From Begonia masoniana (lineage: Eukaryota > Streptophyta > Magnoliopsida > Cucurbitales > Begoniaceae): 64,000 nucleotides of DNA. The notes below the pieces were generated by a model. The model had not been told where the DNA came from. It did not search any database and was given only the letters and a program-made list of their open reading frames with translations. Every line of letters starts with the position of its first letter. The first letter of the stretch is position 1. Of this stretch, positions 46,401 to 57,800 are shown in pieces. The DNA is taken from the NCBI GenBank assembly GCA_022432975.1, contig CM039506.1, positions 12,280,831 to 12,344,830 of the forward strand. Reading direction: 5' to 3'. The position numbers and the translations under genes are program-made.

Positions 46401-47694
46401 TCAAAAGAATTGACAATTCGATTACCCAAATGGTTTTTGATTGTCAAAACCTGTTGGAGACAATCTGGTAACAACGCCAACATAAAAGGCACTCATTGTA
46501 AGCTTGAGAACAAAATGAAAGAATGAAGATTACCATAAAGTCCTTGTTGCCAATTTTACGACAAATTTTTTTATTGTGTACTGCATCATTACAGAGACCA
46601 TTATTAGAAATATACCTTGTATGCCAATGAATGGCTTCTTGCTGATTTTTCCCATCAAGTCTTTCAGAATCTGCGGTGCCAGCTTGAACTCTTGAGCTCC
46701 GTTCCCCAGAGTCACTTCCTACTCCTAAATGTAAATGCAAAAAACATACCTACTAATTATCACTTGAGAAAAACTGGTAAAAAATGTATTCTTTAGTATC
46801 ACTACAACTATCAACAAAAAACGATGAAAACAAATAAATTCAGCGAGAAATAGAAGCAATTAATTGCTGGGTTCGTCCAAAATAGTACATAATAACCCAA
46901 AATTACCTTGAGATAGAACAGGGTCTATTGTTGTTGCCTCAGCAGCATCTCGAACAGGAAGAATACCAATTAATCCCTTCTCTTCTCGCTGCCATAACTC
47001 CTGCTCCACCAGCTTCACACTGTGTTTGAAGCGTGGCTTTATTTTAATAATTTTGAAATTAAACTCAAGAGCTTTCACAACCTAACCAGAATAAGCATAA
47101 CACTCGGAGTACAACGACAAGTTCAACAAGCATACACAAAAAAGTAAGACGCCAACCACCTAAGTCTCGACCAAAAACAGTTCTATAGGGAAACATGAAC
47201 TTCAACTCAGTAGAAGAAAACGACAGGACTTACAGCAGATTATTACTGAAGTCAGCGCATTCGGACAGAGTCAATCAAATAGTACAAAAGAAGAGGAAAA
47301 TAAAATAAGAATAGATTTCTCGTTTTGCTTCTGGAAAACTCCGACAAACAACAAATATTCAGAGTTCTCACTAGGTATGATGCCCTTGTCCCAAAAAAAT
47401 ATAAAACCTCTATCTGGGCAATCGGATTAGCTCCAAAGAGAAGAGTTTCTAAGTAAATTTCCTTAACAACACAACAAACGAAAAAATTACTAGCAGCGAA
47501 AAGATTGAACAAAAATAACAAAGCTTAGAAACCCGTAGAAACTGAAAATTCCGCAAAAACGTTGAGAAATCAGAGTCTCCGGACAACCTGCTCGGTGAAG
47601 TGCATCGAATTCTAATTATGGCGCCGGGAAGAAGGACCTTGTTTCTGAAAGGGAGGATACCGAGACGACTCGGTAGGTCCACCGATTCTGCCAT
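34456..47694 (-). CDS. LON2: LON2, peroxisomal Lon protease
   Basis: LON2 is the ATP-dependent matrix protease and chaperone of peroxisomes. Seventeen exons join in frame: 47694-47588, 47019-46907, 46724-46616, 46271-46102, 45860-45769, 45527-45348, 45230-45147, 44629-44505, 39336-39135, 39024-38818, 38175-38045, 37389-37176, 36886-36593, 36231-36037, 35770-35525, 35111-35010, 34539-34456; 884 aa, close to the 888 of Arabidopsis. [20 protein letters not shown] starts the Lon N-domain; Walker A GPPGVGKT is at 408-415, Walker B VMLLDEID at 471-478. The catalytic dyad is Ser780 (PKDGPSAG) and Lys823 (GGIKDK), with the exon 15 boundary right after Lys823. The C-terminus WRQHSKL is a PTS1 signal. 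Intron 8 holds a 4.6-kb copia element without damage to splice sites. Confidence 0.96.
39875..40061 (+). repeat. 5' LTR of the copia element
   Basis: 187 bp, direct repeat of 44288-44470. It contains the TATA-like AGTAGTATAAATATT that would start element transcription. Confidence 0.88.
40114..44122 (+). pseudogene. copia gag-pol remnant
   Basis: The gag begins at about 40114 ([17 protein letters not shown], then [14 protein letters not shown]) and continues in other frames with [17 protein letters not shown] and [14 protein letters not shown], a zinc-knuckle remnant. The protease motif is [13 protein letters not shown] (about 41122). Integrase is partial: LYYFLRDD is followed almost at once by [13 protein letters not shown], so the HHCC finger and first catalytic Asp are lost. 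RT shows [14 protein letters not shown] and the active site YVDDIIITG (about 43327). RNase H shows [14 protein letters not shown] and IWCDNKSAI segments. Multiple stops and shifts occur between 40338 and 43502; no functional polyprotein is possible. Confidence 0.85.
42163..42450 (+). repeat. in-frame repeats in the copia IN-RT linker
   Basis: Codons for [19 protein letters not shown] recur three times with changes (starting about 42202, 42310 and 42400). This falls in the low-complexity linker between integrase and RT, which tolerates repeat expansion. Confidence 0.75.
44288..44470 (+). repeat. 3' LTR of the copia element
   Basis: 183 bp, direct repeat of 39875-40061. LON2 exon 8 begins to be read only 35 bp further on (44505), so the insertion lies very close to the intron-8 donor yet leaves it intact. 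Confidence 0.88.
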
Positions 47695-49828
47695 TTTTGC
47701 AGCTAATAATGGAAAAACTTTATTTCAGAGAGAGAGAGAGAGAATATCAGGTGGAGGAAGAAGAAAAGCGTTCTACGTTTGCACTGCAGTCGTTGGTTCA
47801 GGGAGGATGAAATTAAAACGACGACGTCTACGTTCCCCTTTCCCACTTCCAGTTCCAGCGATTTATTATTTATGAGTACTTAAAGAGGATTTAACTTTTC
47901 TGTTAACCCCCTCATCCTTTTCCATTTTCTAGTTGGCCCTCTTACGACTTCCGCTTTGCAAACAAAGCCTCAATCATTCCCAATATGGTGAAGCACGAAG
48001 ACAATATGTTAAAATATTATACATATATATTACATTTTATTGTCATTAATAAAAAGAACAGTAATTAATAAAATAAATTAATTATTTATAATTTATTATA
48101 TTAATTATATCGATCATTATTTTAAATACTTTGTAAATAAGTTATATTAATAAATAAATAATAAATTTAAATATAAAATCAATTTCAAATTTTTAATTTT
48201 TATTTTTAAATTCATTCTTCGTCGTCCAATTGATTAGTTTCTTTAATTTTAGCCGCATCAGAAATTGTGAAATACTAATATTTATTTTTTCTTAATGCAC
48301 GAGAATATATTAATAAATGATCAACAACCTAAAGTTTGGGAAATGTAGATATCTAGACCAACTTTTTTATTTAACACCCATTATTTATTTATCACATCAA
48401 TTGGTCCAATCTGCAAAATGTAATATCATAAAATATAATGTAAAAGAACAAAGTAGTTTTGTCTATTGTCAAAAGGCAACATCTTCAAAATCAACTTAAA
48501 TACTTTAGAAATTTGTCCTATATCTATTGTCAAAAGAATAAAATTCTTCCAATGAAATTAGCCTTTTTTTGACTATATAAGTAATTACAAATTTATCGTT
48601 ATTTATACAATATATGATGCATACATAACGACTATATATGATGTTATGTCACCAAGTTTGATTTTCATAAATTTAAAAATACAGGTCTCTTGTCACAAAA
48701 ATTAGTAAAATTTTAATGTGTCACGCCTTATTTTTGACAACCATGTTGACACAAACGATTTTTTTCAATAATTTGATAGTTGTATTTCGAGTCTTTGACA
48801 AAAGAGACTATTTTATTGATGTGTTTAGCATTTAATGTGGTTTTGTGATAATTGACAATATTAAATTTATTTTATTATTTTTCTAATGTATCAAATATCC
48901 TTAAGAATTATATATATATTTTTTGATTTTGAATTTTATTTATTTAACAAAATAAATTAAATTTAATAAAAATTGGCCATACCGAATTTGATAGATAATT
49001 GCATGAATATAGCTTAATATCTTATATATTAAATGTGGCAACTTTTTTTTTTTTAAATAAATACTCATAATTATAACATACTTTGGAATTATCCATATAC
49101 CTCTTAATATAATTTATTCTATAATACCGAACATAAGAATTAATGTTTCTTCATATTGAAAAACATTAGCGATATAATATTGTGTTATCGTTGGCGAAAA
49201 GTATAGTTGATTTAATAAAATAATAACTTATGCAATGAATCCATGATATGCTGACGACCCAAAATATAATAATCAAATCACTCTGAAAATTATTCTGATT
49301 ATCACTTGCCTGTGATCGTAAATTTCAAGGGTTACATTAGACTATAATAAAATATATGACGGGTAGTTTATAAATCAAAGACACGTCAAAATATAAATTA
49401 AACAATACTCATAAATAAAAGTTCAATTTAAACCTTAACATGTATTATTTATATATTATACATTAATTCTTTTTTATAAATAAAACATGCGTATGTGAAT
49501 GGTTGATGAATTGAATCTGGTCAACTATTGAATCCATCGCATGCATGTCATATTTTTCATTTAATTAAATGTTTTAACTCAATTTATCTATAAAATTCAA
49601 AACTAGTAAGACATCGTTGAAGGATTTATAAATCGAGTCAGAGCACCTGATTAAACAGATAATATGATATGCATGTATTAGATTTAAGAGATAAATAGAC
49701 GATAATGTCTAAATTATCGACAATTGGAAGGTGAGAGTTATGCTTGTAACAAAAAAATCAAAGTTGGGATTTGTAAATGAGTTAAAGCGTTAGAGTTTAA
49801 GCTGTATGTTACCTAATAAAGTAATATT
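47695..49828. other. intergenic region upstream of LON2
   Basis: A GA microsatellite at about 47729-47744 probably lies in the LON2 5' leader. Beyond about 47880 the DNA is very AT-rich with no gene, tRNA or repeat that I recognise. Confidence 0.5.
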
Positions 49829-50025
49829 GTAAGACCCTCCGGTCCAAATTCAACCTGAGATCTGCGGAATTTTAACAAAGCAATCCATCTTCCTGCACAA
49901 GTTCAACTCGGAATTCGTGGACCACCCAGTGCTTTCTGAATTTCGGGTTAGACTTGGGTCGAAAGATGACATGCTGGGTTAAAACTCTATGAATCTCGAA
50001 TTAGATTTGGGCCGGAGAGTCTTAC
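49829..50025. mobile_element. MITE-like foldback element
   Basis: The ends GTAAGACCCTCCGGTCCAA and TTGGGCCGGAGAGTCTTAC are inverted repeats with two mismatches, and pairing continues loosely inward for about 50 bp (through GAGAT and GTTTTAAC-like words). It is 197 bp, non-coding, in otherwise AT-rich DNA. A target duplication is not clear, so the superfamily is undetermined. Confidence 0.6.
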
Positions 50026-51506
50026 AAAAAAGACTAATTAATTGTAAATATATTATTTTAATTTTAAAAAGAAAAATAGAGATTATGTGTGTGCGCTTCA
50101 ACTAATTTTGAGGCCACTTTAAAATTAGCCGCCATATAAATATAAATTATTGGAAGATAATTTAAAGCAAAGTAAACGCCAATTTATTCTCTCAATTTCT
50201 GGCTTTGTCTGTTGTTGAGAGGATGAAGATAACCTTGTTTCTGAGCCGTTGGATCACCACAAAATAAAGGGACTTATCCGCGCGTGGGCAACCCACGTGG
50301 CTGATCGGAATGCGTCGATAGGAGGACGCCATCCAGAGATTTCAGAGGGCGTGGGTGGCTAAGAACAAACACGTTTGAAAGTGGGGCCCTGTTGCCGCGT
50401 GGAAGATAATGGTAACATCATTCGAAAATGGCAACGGAAGTTGACTTACCTTTCTCTTGACTATTTTGTACTTAGGCTCTCCCTTCCCACACGCGTCTCC
50501 ATATTAATTCTTTAAATTAAATAATTCATGATAAATATATATATATATATATATATAAAGAAGAGACCAGTGAACATGATTCACACAAAAAAAAAAATTG
50601 GTATTCAAAATATCATAACATGAACGATGCGTCACTCGTTTTATTGAAATGGTCTAAAATATTTGATCTTTTTGTGCATCGATGGGAGATTGAATGAACC
50701 TACATATGAGAATGACATGAATATTGTCTCATTGTCGGACCCCATACCAAGCCTGTCAGTGAAAATTGAGTTTGCGCGGTGGATAGTTTATTGAGAATTG
50801 TTTAAGTTGAGATCACTCTTCTTGACGACATGAACTTATGATCACAATTGTTCAATTTATTCAAAGCTAGAAGTGTAGCTGACAAGGATGTTGGATCTTC
50901 TGAGTCAAAAAATTGTGACAGTTCATTATGTGAAGGCAAATACGACATAAAAATTTGTGATTATGAAGGTCTAACTGTACTAGTGTGGATGAACAATCTC
51001 ACGTCGATTAAGAGAATGAAAGATGAATGATTTATAAGAAGAATTTGTCTTCGTACCAAATATAATACATTTTTAGAAAACTTTAAAAATAAATTTACGT
51101 GAGCTTTAACATAAAGCGTACACTATTGTAAGTGGTGGTACGGAGACTCGACAATCCTGAACCATAAAAGCATGATTCAAACTATGTTGACTTTCAATTT
51201 GGGTAAGTTGACACCGGTTTGGATTTCCAAGGCCTAAGGAGCCCAAAAGGAATATACTGGGCCACTCCGAATCCGACCCAATTCAAATACGGGTTTGAAA
51301 ACCAAGCATATTTGAACCCGTTTAAAAGGACGTTAAACCCGCCCCCAATTTCAATTTTGTCTCCATCACCTTCTTCTTCAATCCTCGATCTCTGAGCGCC
51401 AAACCGAAGGAACGAGAAATTCAAAGTCATTACACTAAATCTTGCTTTCCGAAGTTTTCATTTCGAAGCTCGTCTTTCTCTATTTTGATTTGTAGTAATT
51501 GGTCGC
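50026..51506. other. intergenic region with a GC-richer G-box patch
   Basis: Positions 50210-50420 are clearly GC-richer than the surroundings and contain ACCCACGTGGCTG (a CCACGTGG G-box) plus GATAA-type words, resembling plant promoter DNA, but no gene starts nearby on either strand. An AT dinucleotide run lies at about 50538-50558. A short frame at 50848-51030 matches nothing I know. Confidence 0.4.
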
Positions 51507-54500
51507 ATGGCGGCCCCATCTCCCGTTCTAAGCAGCAATAGCTCCAACTTGGCCTCTACCACCGTCGCCGCAACTTCCTCTGCGGCAACCGCCTCGTCCT
51601 CCATTAACTCTGTACGTCGTATGGAAACTACGCCTAAGACACTCCGCGGCCTCAACAAACCTAAGTGTCGGGTCTGTGGCAATGTTGCTCGTTCTAGGTA
51701 AAACAATTTCTTATTCGTGAATTTCCGGTTTTCACTAACATATATATTAGCCGTTTTGTCTCTTTACGATACATGATTTGGAACTTAGTTTTTCTTTTCT
51801 TCTTTTTCTTGTTTGTTCTTGAATATTTTTATGTTATGATTGGAGCAAATGATATTTGTTATGCATGCTACTTAGAGTTGAAAGTTATGATTACCGACTG
51901 CAAAAAGTACTACATTAAAATAGAGATAGAAAATTGTTCCAGAAGTAAATAATGTTTTTGGCTTTTAGTTTTGGAATTGCGCTCAAATTACTGGCATGCA
52001 GAAGTAATACTTTTGGTAACGAGTATGTGGTTTCCTATCCACTGTCTTGGGAAATATAAAATTGTTAATTCTATTTAATATTTTAATAAAAATAACCAAA
52101 CGTTCTTTTAATCTGTTTGAAATGAAAGCTTTGCAAGCTAGATGAAAAGGACTAGCGAAGCAAGTTTTGTGATATACTTTGTGAGAATAACCCGAGATAT
52201 TTTTTTGTGTTTGAAATGAAATCTTCGCAAGCAAGATGAAAAGGACTAACAAAACTAGTTTTGTGACGTAATCTCGGGAGGAGAGTTCGAACACCAATAA
52301 TTATTAAAGGGTATTAAACTAGTAAGTTAAGTGTATGGAGAGAAATCGTCGTAAATACGAATTGGATCCTAATGAATAATAAAGTACGTGATTATCCATT
52401 TTTTGAAACTACAGAATATTTGCTTTGCTAGAATCAATTCTTTAGTTCGTTAGTTTTAAACTCTTGAGGTAAACTATCATGACTAGGACAAATGATCTGG
52501 TTCGTGTCAAATGGCTATGATTGAGAGAGGAAAAAAACTGAGGCATCAGTGTTGTTATTTATACTAATTAGTGGCTTGTAGTTCAAGTACAAGTTAGTTA
52601 GGATTTGTTTTCTGCTTTATAAAGGCACTCCTTATTGTGTGATTATGATTGAAAGCAGAAGGTAATGCTCTCCCATTACTTTTGTCACTCTTCATTTTAC
52701 ATCTATCCAGTTCATACACATACGCAACAAAAATCTGTTTATGCATGTTTTGCTTACAAACAAATGTAGTCTTCATCTTGACTTAGTTAGGTAATTGATC
52801 AACTAATCTAAGCCAGAGTTAGTGCTACATTACTGTTGTCACTCTTCGTTTTACAGCTATCCAGTTCATACATATACACAACAAAAAGCAGTTTATGCAT
52901 CTTTTGCTTACAAACAAATGCAGTCTTCATCTTGATTTAGTTAGGTAATTGATCAACTAATCTAGGCCAGAGTTAGTGCTACAGAAGCTTATTCACAAAA
53001 CTAGCTTGGATGATGTTAATTCAGATAGAATTGAAAAAATAGTAGTTTTGAGTAGTTTTTTATCAAGCACTGCAGAACATTTGGCTGACTGAGGTTCTTT
53101 ATGATCGGTAGCAGCAAAGGAAAAAAAAAATCTGAAAGCATTGTTGTGCTTAAGAGTTTTTCTGAATGCATGATTGTGCTTAAGAATCTGTGCAAATTGT
53201 CCCAGTTATTATCGTTGTTTTTGAAGAGTTGAATCAACAATGCAGGTGTCCATACGAGTCATGCAAAAGTTGCTGCTCAAAAAATCAGAATCCATGTCAT
53301 ATTCATGGTAGGCCAACTTTTATCCACGCTCGAATCCATTTTTCAATCATGTTTAGGAAGTTATTGCGAAACTTAGTGATATTTTTTGCTTTCCTTGTCA
53401 TTAAAGCATATCCTCCTTTGTCGTACATTTCCCTTTTTGTGACTGTAGTTTTGAAAGCAAATGCAACTTTTCAAGATAAAACGCCAACTTCAAACTCTCC
53501 TTTATTTGACCAGCAGTCAACTGAACCATCTCCCTCAGGGTAAGTTTTGGGCACTAATTCATCTTGTTTATAATCTAAGATTTCTCAATTTCACTGCTGA
53601 CTTCTTTTCACTTAAATTATTTTATCAATGGAAATTGTTTCTCTTGTATAAGTTATGAATTATGATACTCTACAGCTATGAGATTGCTCAATGAAGACAA
53701 TCTTTTGCCTATCTAAAGTTGAAGTTTCATGGTACAGAATACAAATATATGATACTTGAGCTTATATGGCAACTTCAGAGATGGTCAAGACTCACATGAA
53801 ATATTGGGATGTGAACCCTTAAATAAAATCAAACTGTTTCCATAATAACTTCAATGTCATTTATTTTGTACTGTTTGAGCTATTGTCCAGCTATAGTTAT
53901 AGTAAGTTTGAATCTTTAATTGTTTTATTGCCGTTCATCAAAACATTGTACTTTCCTTATCTTTCAGCTATGTTTCAGGAGTTCACTTAGAATGGCTTCC
54001 TTTCGTCAACTTTCAAGCAATTTTGCTCAATTCAACAATGTTCACATTTCACTTCGTTCAAGGAAGCCGTTGTCTAGAAAGGTGTCTATAATAAATCAAC
54101 ACCGTCATAATAATACTCAGTTTCTATGCATGCTTTGTATGGCTATTCTTAGTTTGGATTTTTTTCAGGATGCTGCAGCGATAAATGAATGGAGATTTTC
54201 AAAGTTAAGGGAATACCAGGAGAGAAACATCGAAGCAGAAGATGAAGCTTTTGACAGATACATACAGAATGTTGGTTTATTAGAGGAGATATTTTCTATG
54301 AAATCTGCTTTTGAGGGGTCTGTTGATGATAGCTCTTCTTCATTGAACCCTAACACTTTATCTGAGGACAAGTCCAAGGTGATGGTTTCGGAGTCGAAGT
54401 TTAAGTTACTATCAAACATGGGAAGATCAGATAACTCTCGAAAGAGAATGCAGAAAACTGTAGACGAGGGATTAAATAAGTTTCGAAAACGTGATAGTGA

Positions 54501-54861
54501 TGGTGTCGAGCAGCTTACTGACCAAAATGACCTTTCTGAAGGACCCAAAATGGCAAAAACTGAAAGGGTCACAGCTTTAAGTGAACTTCTAGATAAGTTG
54601 AACAAAGCCCGCAATAAGGAGGATTTTAAATCTTGCTTGGCAATGAAATCCCAATTATTTAATCCGCAGAGGAGGTCTGGTTCAACAGAATCTGAAGAAA
54701 TTGACATAACTCAAGTGCAAGCTTCCAAAGATGAGCTGGAAAACAAGAAAGAATCAACTTTTTCGATGCCAAAGTTTTTCTGTACAACAGAAATCGACCA
54801 GGATACCTTGAACAAAATCGATGTTCACTTTTCTTCCCTTGAGGAGATTGATAATCTATGA
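51507..54861 (+). CDS. SHI/LRP1-type zinc-finger protein with long C-terminal region
   Basis: Five exons join in frame: 51507-51697, 53246-53307, 53449-53539, 53979-54081, 54169-54861, giving 379 aa. An Ala/Ser-rich N-terminus leads to KPKCRVCGNVARSRCPYESC, then KSCCSKNQNPCHIH (residues 52-84): the C-x2-C-x7-C-x4-C-x2-CC-x6-C-x-H pattern of SHI/STYLISH/LRP1 RING-like fingers. The rest is unlike classical SHI transcription factors, with no obvious IGGH box. It is charged and helical (NEWRFSKLREYQERNIEAED; LSELLDKLNKARNKEDFKSC) with KKRM/FRKRD basic patches. I recall single-copy plant proteins of this form but no firm function. For exon 4 the acceptor at 53978 keeps frame; an upstream acceptor (53967) would shift it. 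Confidence 0.85.
52115..52270 (+). repeat. imperfect tandem repeat in intron 1 of the zinc-finger gene
   Basis: TGAAATGAAAGCTTTGCAAG followed by ATGAAAAGGACTAGC and TTTTGTGA (from about 52119) recurs about 94 bp later with several changes. Confidence 0.7.
52676..52983 (+). repeat. 154-bp tandem duplication in intron 1
   Basis: Two adjacent units (about 52676-52829 and 52830-52983) share GTCACTCTTC, CTATCCAGTTCATAC, GCTTACAAACAAATG, CTTCATCTTGA and GCCAGAGTTAGTGCTAC. They differ by scattered substitutions, so this is a real, older duplication. Confidence 0.85.
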
Positions 54862-57800
54862 TTTTGGGTAAGTTAGTTTATAGTTAGTTAAGAATTAAGC
54901 TTTAGAGATTAGCTTTGTGATATATTGAGTATCAATTATTTTGGTTGGAAATATTTAGTATTAATCTACCTTGTGTATTTTTTTATTTCTCATATTTGTG
55001 TAGTCAAGATTGATGAAATTTATGATAAGATTGAAAGTACGTCTCTATTTTCATCCCTTTTTGTGCCTACTAATTTAGAGTTTTTCTTTGAGATGATGAG
55101 TTATTTGGTAGGAAAAAGATGGCGGATCAGTTCAGTGATTCCATCATATTCAGCTATCCAGGTGAACACTATGTAAGCTCTTTCCCTTGCTCTATCATAG
55201 AAACAGTGGGTGAAAATAGAAAGGAAAAGTGACGTAAATTATACTGATTTTGACTGGTGGATAGCCTGCAATTGCAGAAACTTTTGTTTGATTTTTAAGT
55301 TGTGGGTAAAGTGACCTTGAAATAATGGTTCATTATTCAGTCATATGCCCTGCACTGGGAGTCCCTTAATTTATATTTTGTTTTTTATTGGGCTTAGTTT
55401 TTTTTATAATAATAATAATGATAATGGGTTTAACTTTGAGATCTAACATGACTTTGAGAGATTTAATGTTGAGGTACATCATATTTACTTTTTACTTCTA
55501 TTTTATAGTTTTTAATTTTTGAAGTGACAAATATTGATTGATCGACTTTGGTTTCTCTAATGTTTAAAATCAAACTGAACGAGAACAAATTGGTAGGGTT
55601 TAGAGGTAGGAAAGGAGAGATTTGCTGATGTTTGGAAGATGTTACAAACAAGAGTATGGAGCACAAAACACTGAAACAAGTAGAGGGAAAGGGCCCATTT
55701 TTATTTTTATGTTTTTGTGCAGTTGTTTGTAAATGATTAAATCTTCAAAAAAATCAGTTGTAGATATTGTACAAGTGAATTACATGGAGCCTAGCGTCGA
55801 TTCTCACATGCACTGATTGATTTAAGTCATCAACTAGTTTTCTAATTATTGAAAAGGATAAAATTGTATTTCTCTGATAATTATGTTGTTTGGTCCACTT
55901 CATGACTCTAGGCTTTTCACAATTTCTCCACAATTTTTAGAATATTGAATTATTACTATTATTATTGTGGTCCAATTATTATAAATAGTTCCCCTAAAAT
56001 TGTAGCCTAAGGATAGCGTTACATTATTTGCATTAAATTATGTCTCTGACAATATTTCTAATAGAGGCTGCTAGACTGACCACATAATTTCCTATACTAT
56101 GATAATTATTGGTTAGAATATATAAAGATTGCAATTAATTTAAGTGATGATGTGGTTTCTATTTCATATAGAGTTGGATGAGTTGGGGAAATATATTAGA
56201 GTTATTTTTGGATGGATTGCATAATTCATGGTTCTTTCACTTTCATACAAGTGCAAAAAGTAAACCAAAAAACAATAAATTAGTTTGTATTATTTGAGGG
56301 ACAACAATCAATAAATTTTGTCTTATTTTTAGGTTGTTGTATAGTTTACCCACTTCTACTTTCTTTTTTTTTTCCTATAAATTTATTTATTTTTATTTTG
56401 TGTAACCCTATAGAAAGATAGAGAAAGAAAAATTGTTCTGCGACGTGAAACTCAAAATCAAGCCGTTAAGAGTCGGGGTGTGGGTTCTTACTGCTAAAGT
56501 AGACAATATTGTATTATGAAGTAGAAATCAAATGTTGCTTGCTTCGAGTTAGGTTGATTGAAACAAATTACCGAATAACTCAATGATGTGATGGATATTG
56601 ATGTGAGAACTTATGAAATTATGTAAGTTGGAATTGTTAAGGTGTTAACTTATATTTATAAAGCCGACAATATGTTATTATTCGATATGGATTGGTATGT
56701 GACGAATAGAAGGAGAGATAAAGAAGTCAAAATAATATCATTTTCAATAACTTTCCAAAACTCACATGCAGGATTCTAAAGTTTCTGTGATTTTTTCTGT
56801 TCTTCAACAAAGATGCCCTGATTTTCCATCTACAGCCATTTTTTTCAAGCTATTATCGTTTGTTTTCTAGCTTGGTTGGATTCTAACACGTTAGAGAGAG
56901 AGAGAGAGAGGTTGCTGAAGAAAGAGGTAATATTCCATATCCATAGAGATAAAGCATTGTTTTTGTATGGATCGAAAAGTCAATTGAATGCCTCTAATTA
57001 AAACTAGTCATTCCAAGAATTGCCAATCTTTTCCATTGATTCCTTTCCTTCCATCATCACTCTCTCTCTCTCTCTCTAACTTTCTCTCTCTAAAACAGGT
57101 GACTGGTGCGAGGCATATGCAGATGGGACCCTAAATCAAAGACTCCAGAGCAGTGACCACCAACACACAATGAATAAGTTTGGAAGAAGTTGGGTGTAAG
57201 GACCTTTTGATCGTCTTCTTCATTTTCAAACTCTCTCTCTCTCTCCTCTCTGAATAGTAGATTCTTGTGACTGTATAGTGATAATGCAAGTCACAAGAAT
57301 TTGCAGAGAGAGAGAGATAGAGAGATTAAAGATCCACCAACAACCCTAGCTCCTTCTCACTGACATTACCTAATGGCATTATTATGATAATTTCTGAACT
57401 ATACTAATGTCACATGATATGTCATCCTCTTCTATTTCATTTCTTTAAGAACTATAACCTATTTTTTTGAAAATTACATAAACATATCGGGCCATTAAAT
57501 TTCTTGTTGATTATAACCTTTGTTAGTTATTAAATTTTTTATCATACGATGAGGAACGTAGTTTATACGATAATCGATCGTGTATGAGTGGTAAAATTAT
57601 ATTATTTCTTACTTTTTTTTTTCATAATCAAGAGTGAATTCCTCCTACTTACCATGCAATTGAGCGAAACATACCCTTCTTCATCAAAAACATTAAATTT
57701 GCTATCTGGTGAAGGTCAATCATGTTCGGGTTGAGTTGAATATATCGATCATGAGGTTGAAAAATATGTTAAACAGCCGTATTAGAACCTACAAAAATTT

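Noticed and set aside
34456..47694. LON2 inactivated by the retrotransposon
   Set aside because: All 17 exons join in phase, the catalytic residues and SKL end are present, and the insertion leaves both splice sites of intron 8 intact.
50848..51030. Small protein gene of 60 codons
   Set aside because: No domain, no splice context and no leader or TATA box that I can support; likely a chance frame.
53968..53978. Upstream splice acceptor (CTTTCAG) for exon 4 of the zinc-finger gene
   Set aside because: Using it shifts the reading frame and leads to stops; the acceptor 11 bp further on keeps the frame through to the final exon.
57253..57291. Hairpin as a microRNA precursor
   Set aside because: The 12-bp stem is too short for a plant miRNA precursor and matches no miRNA family I know.
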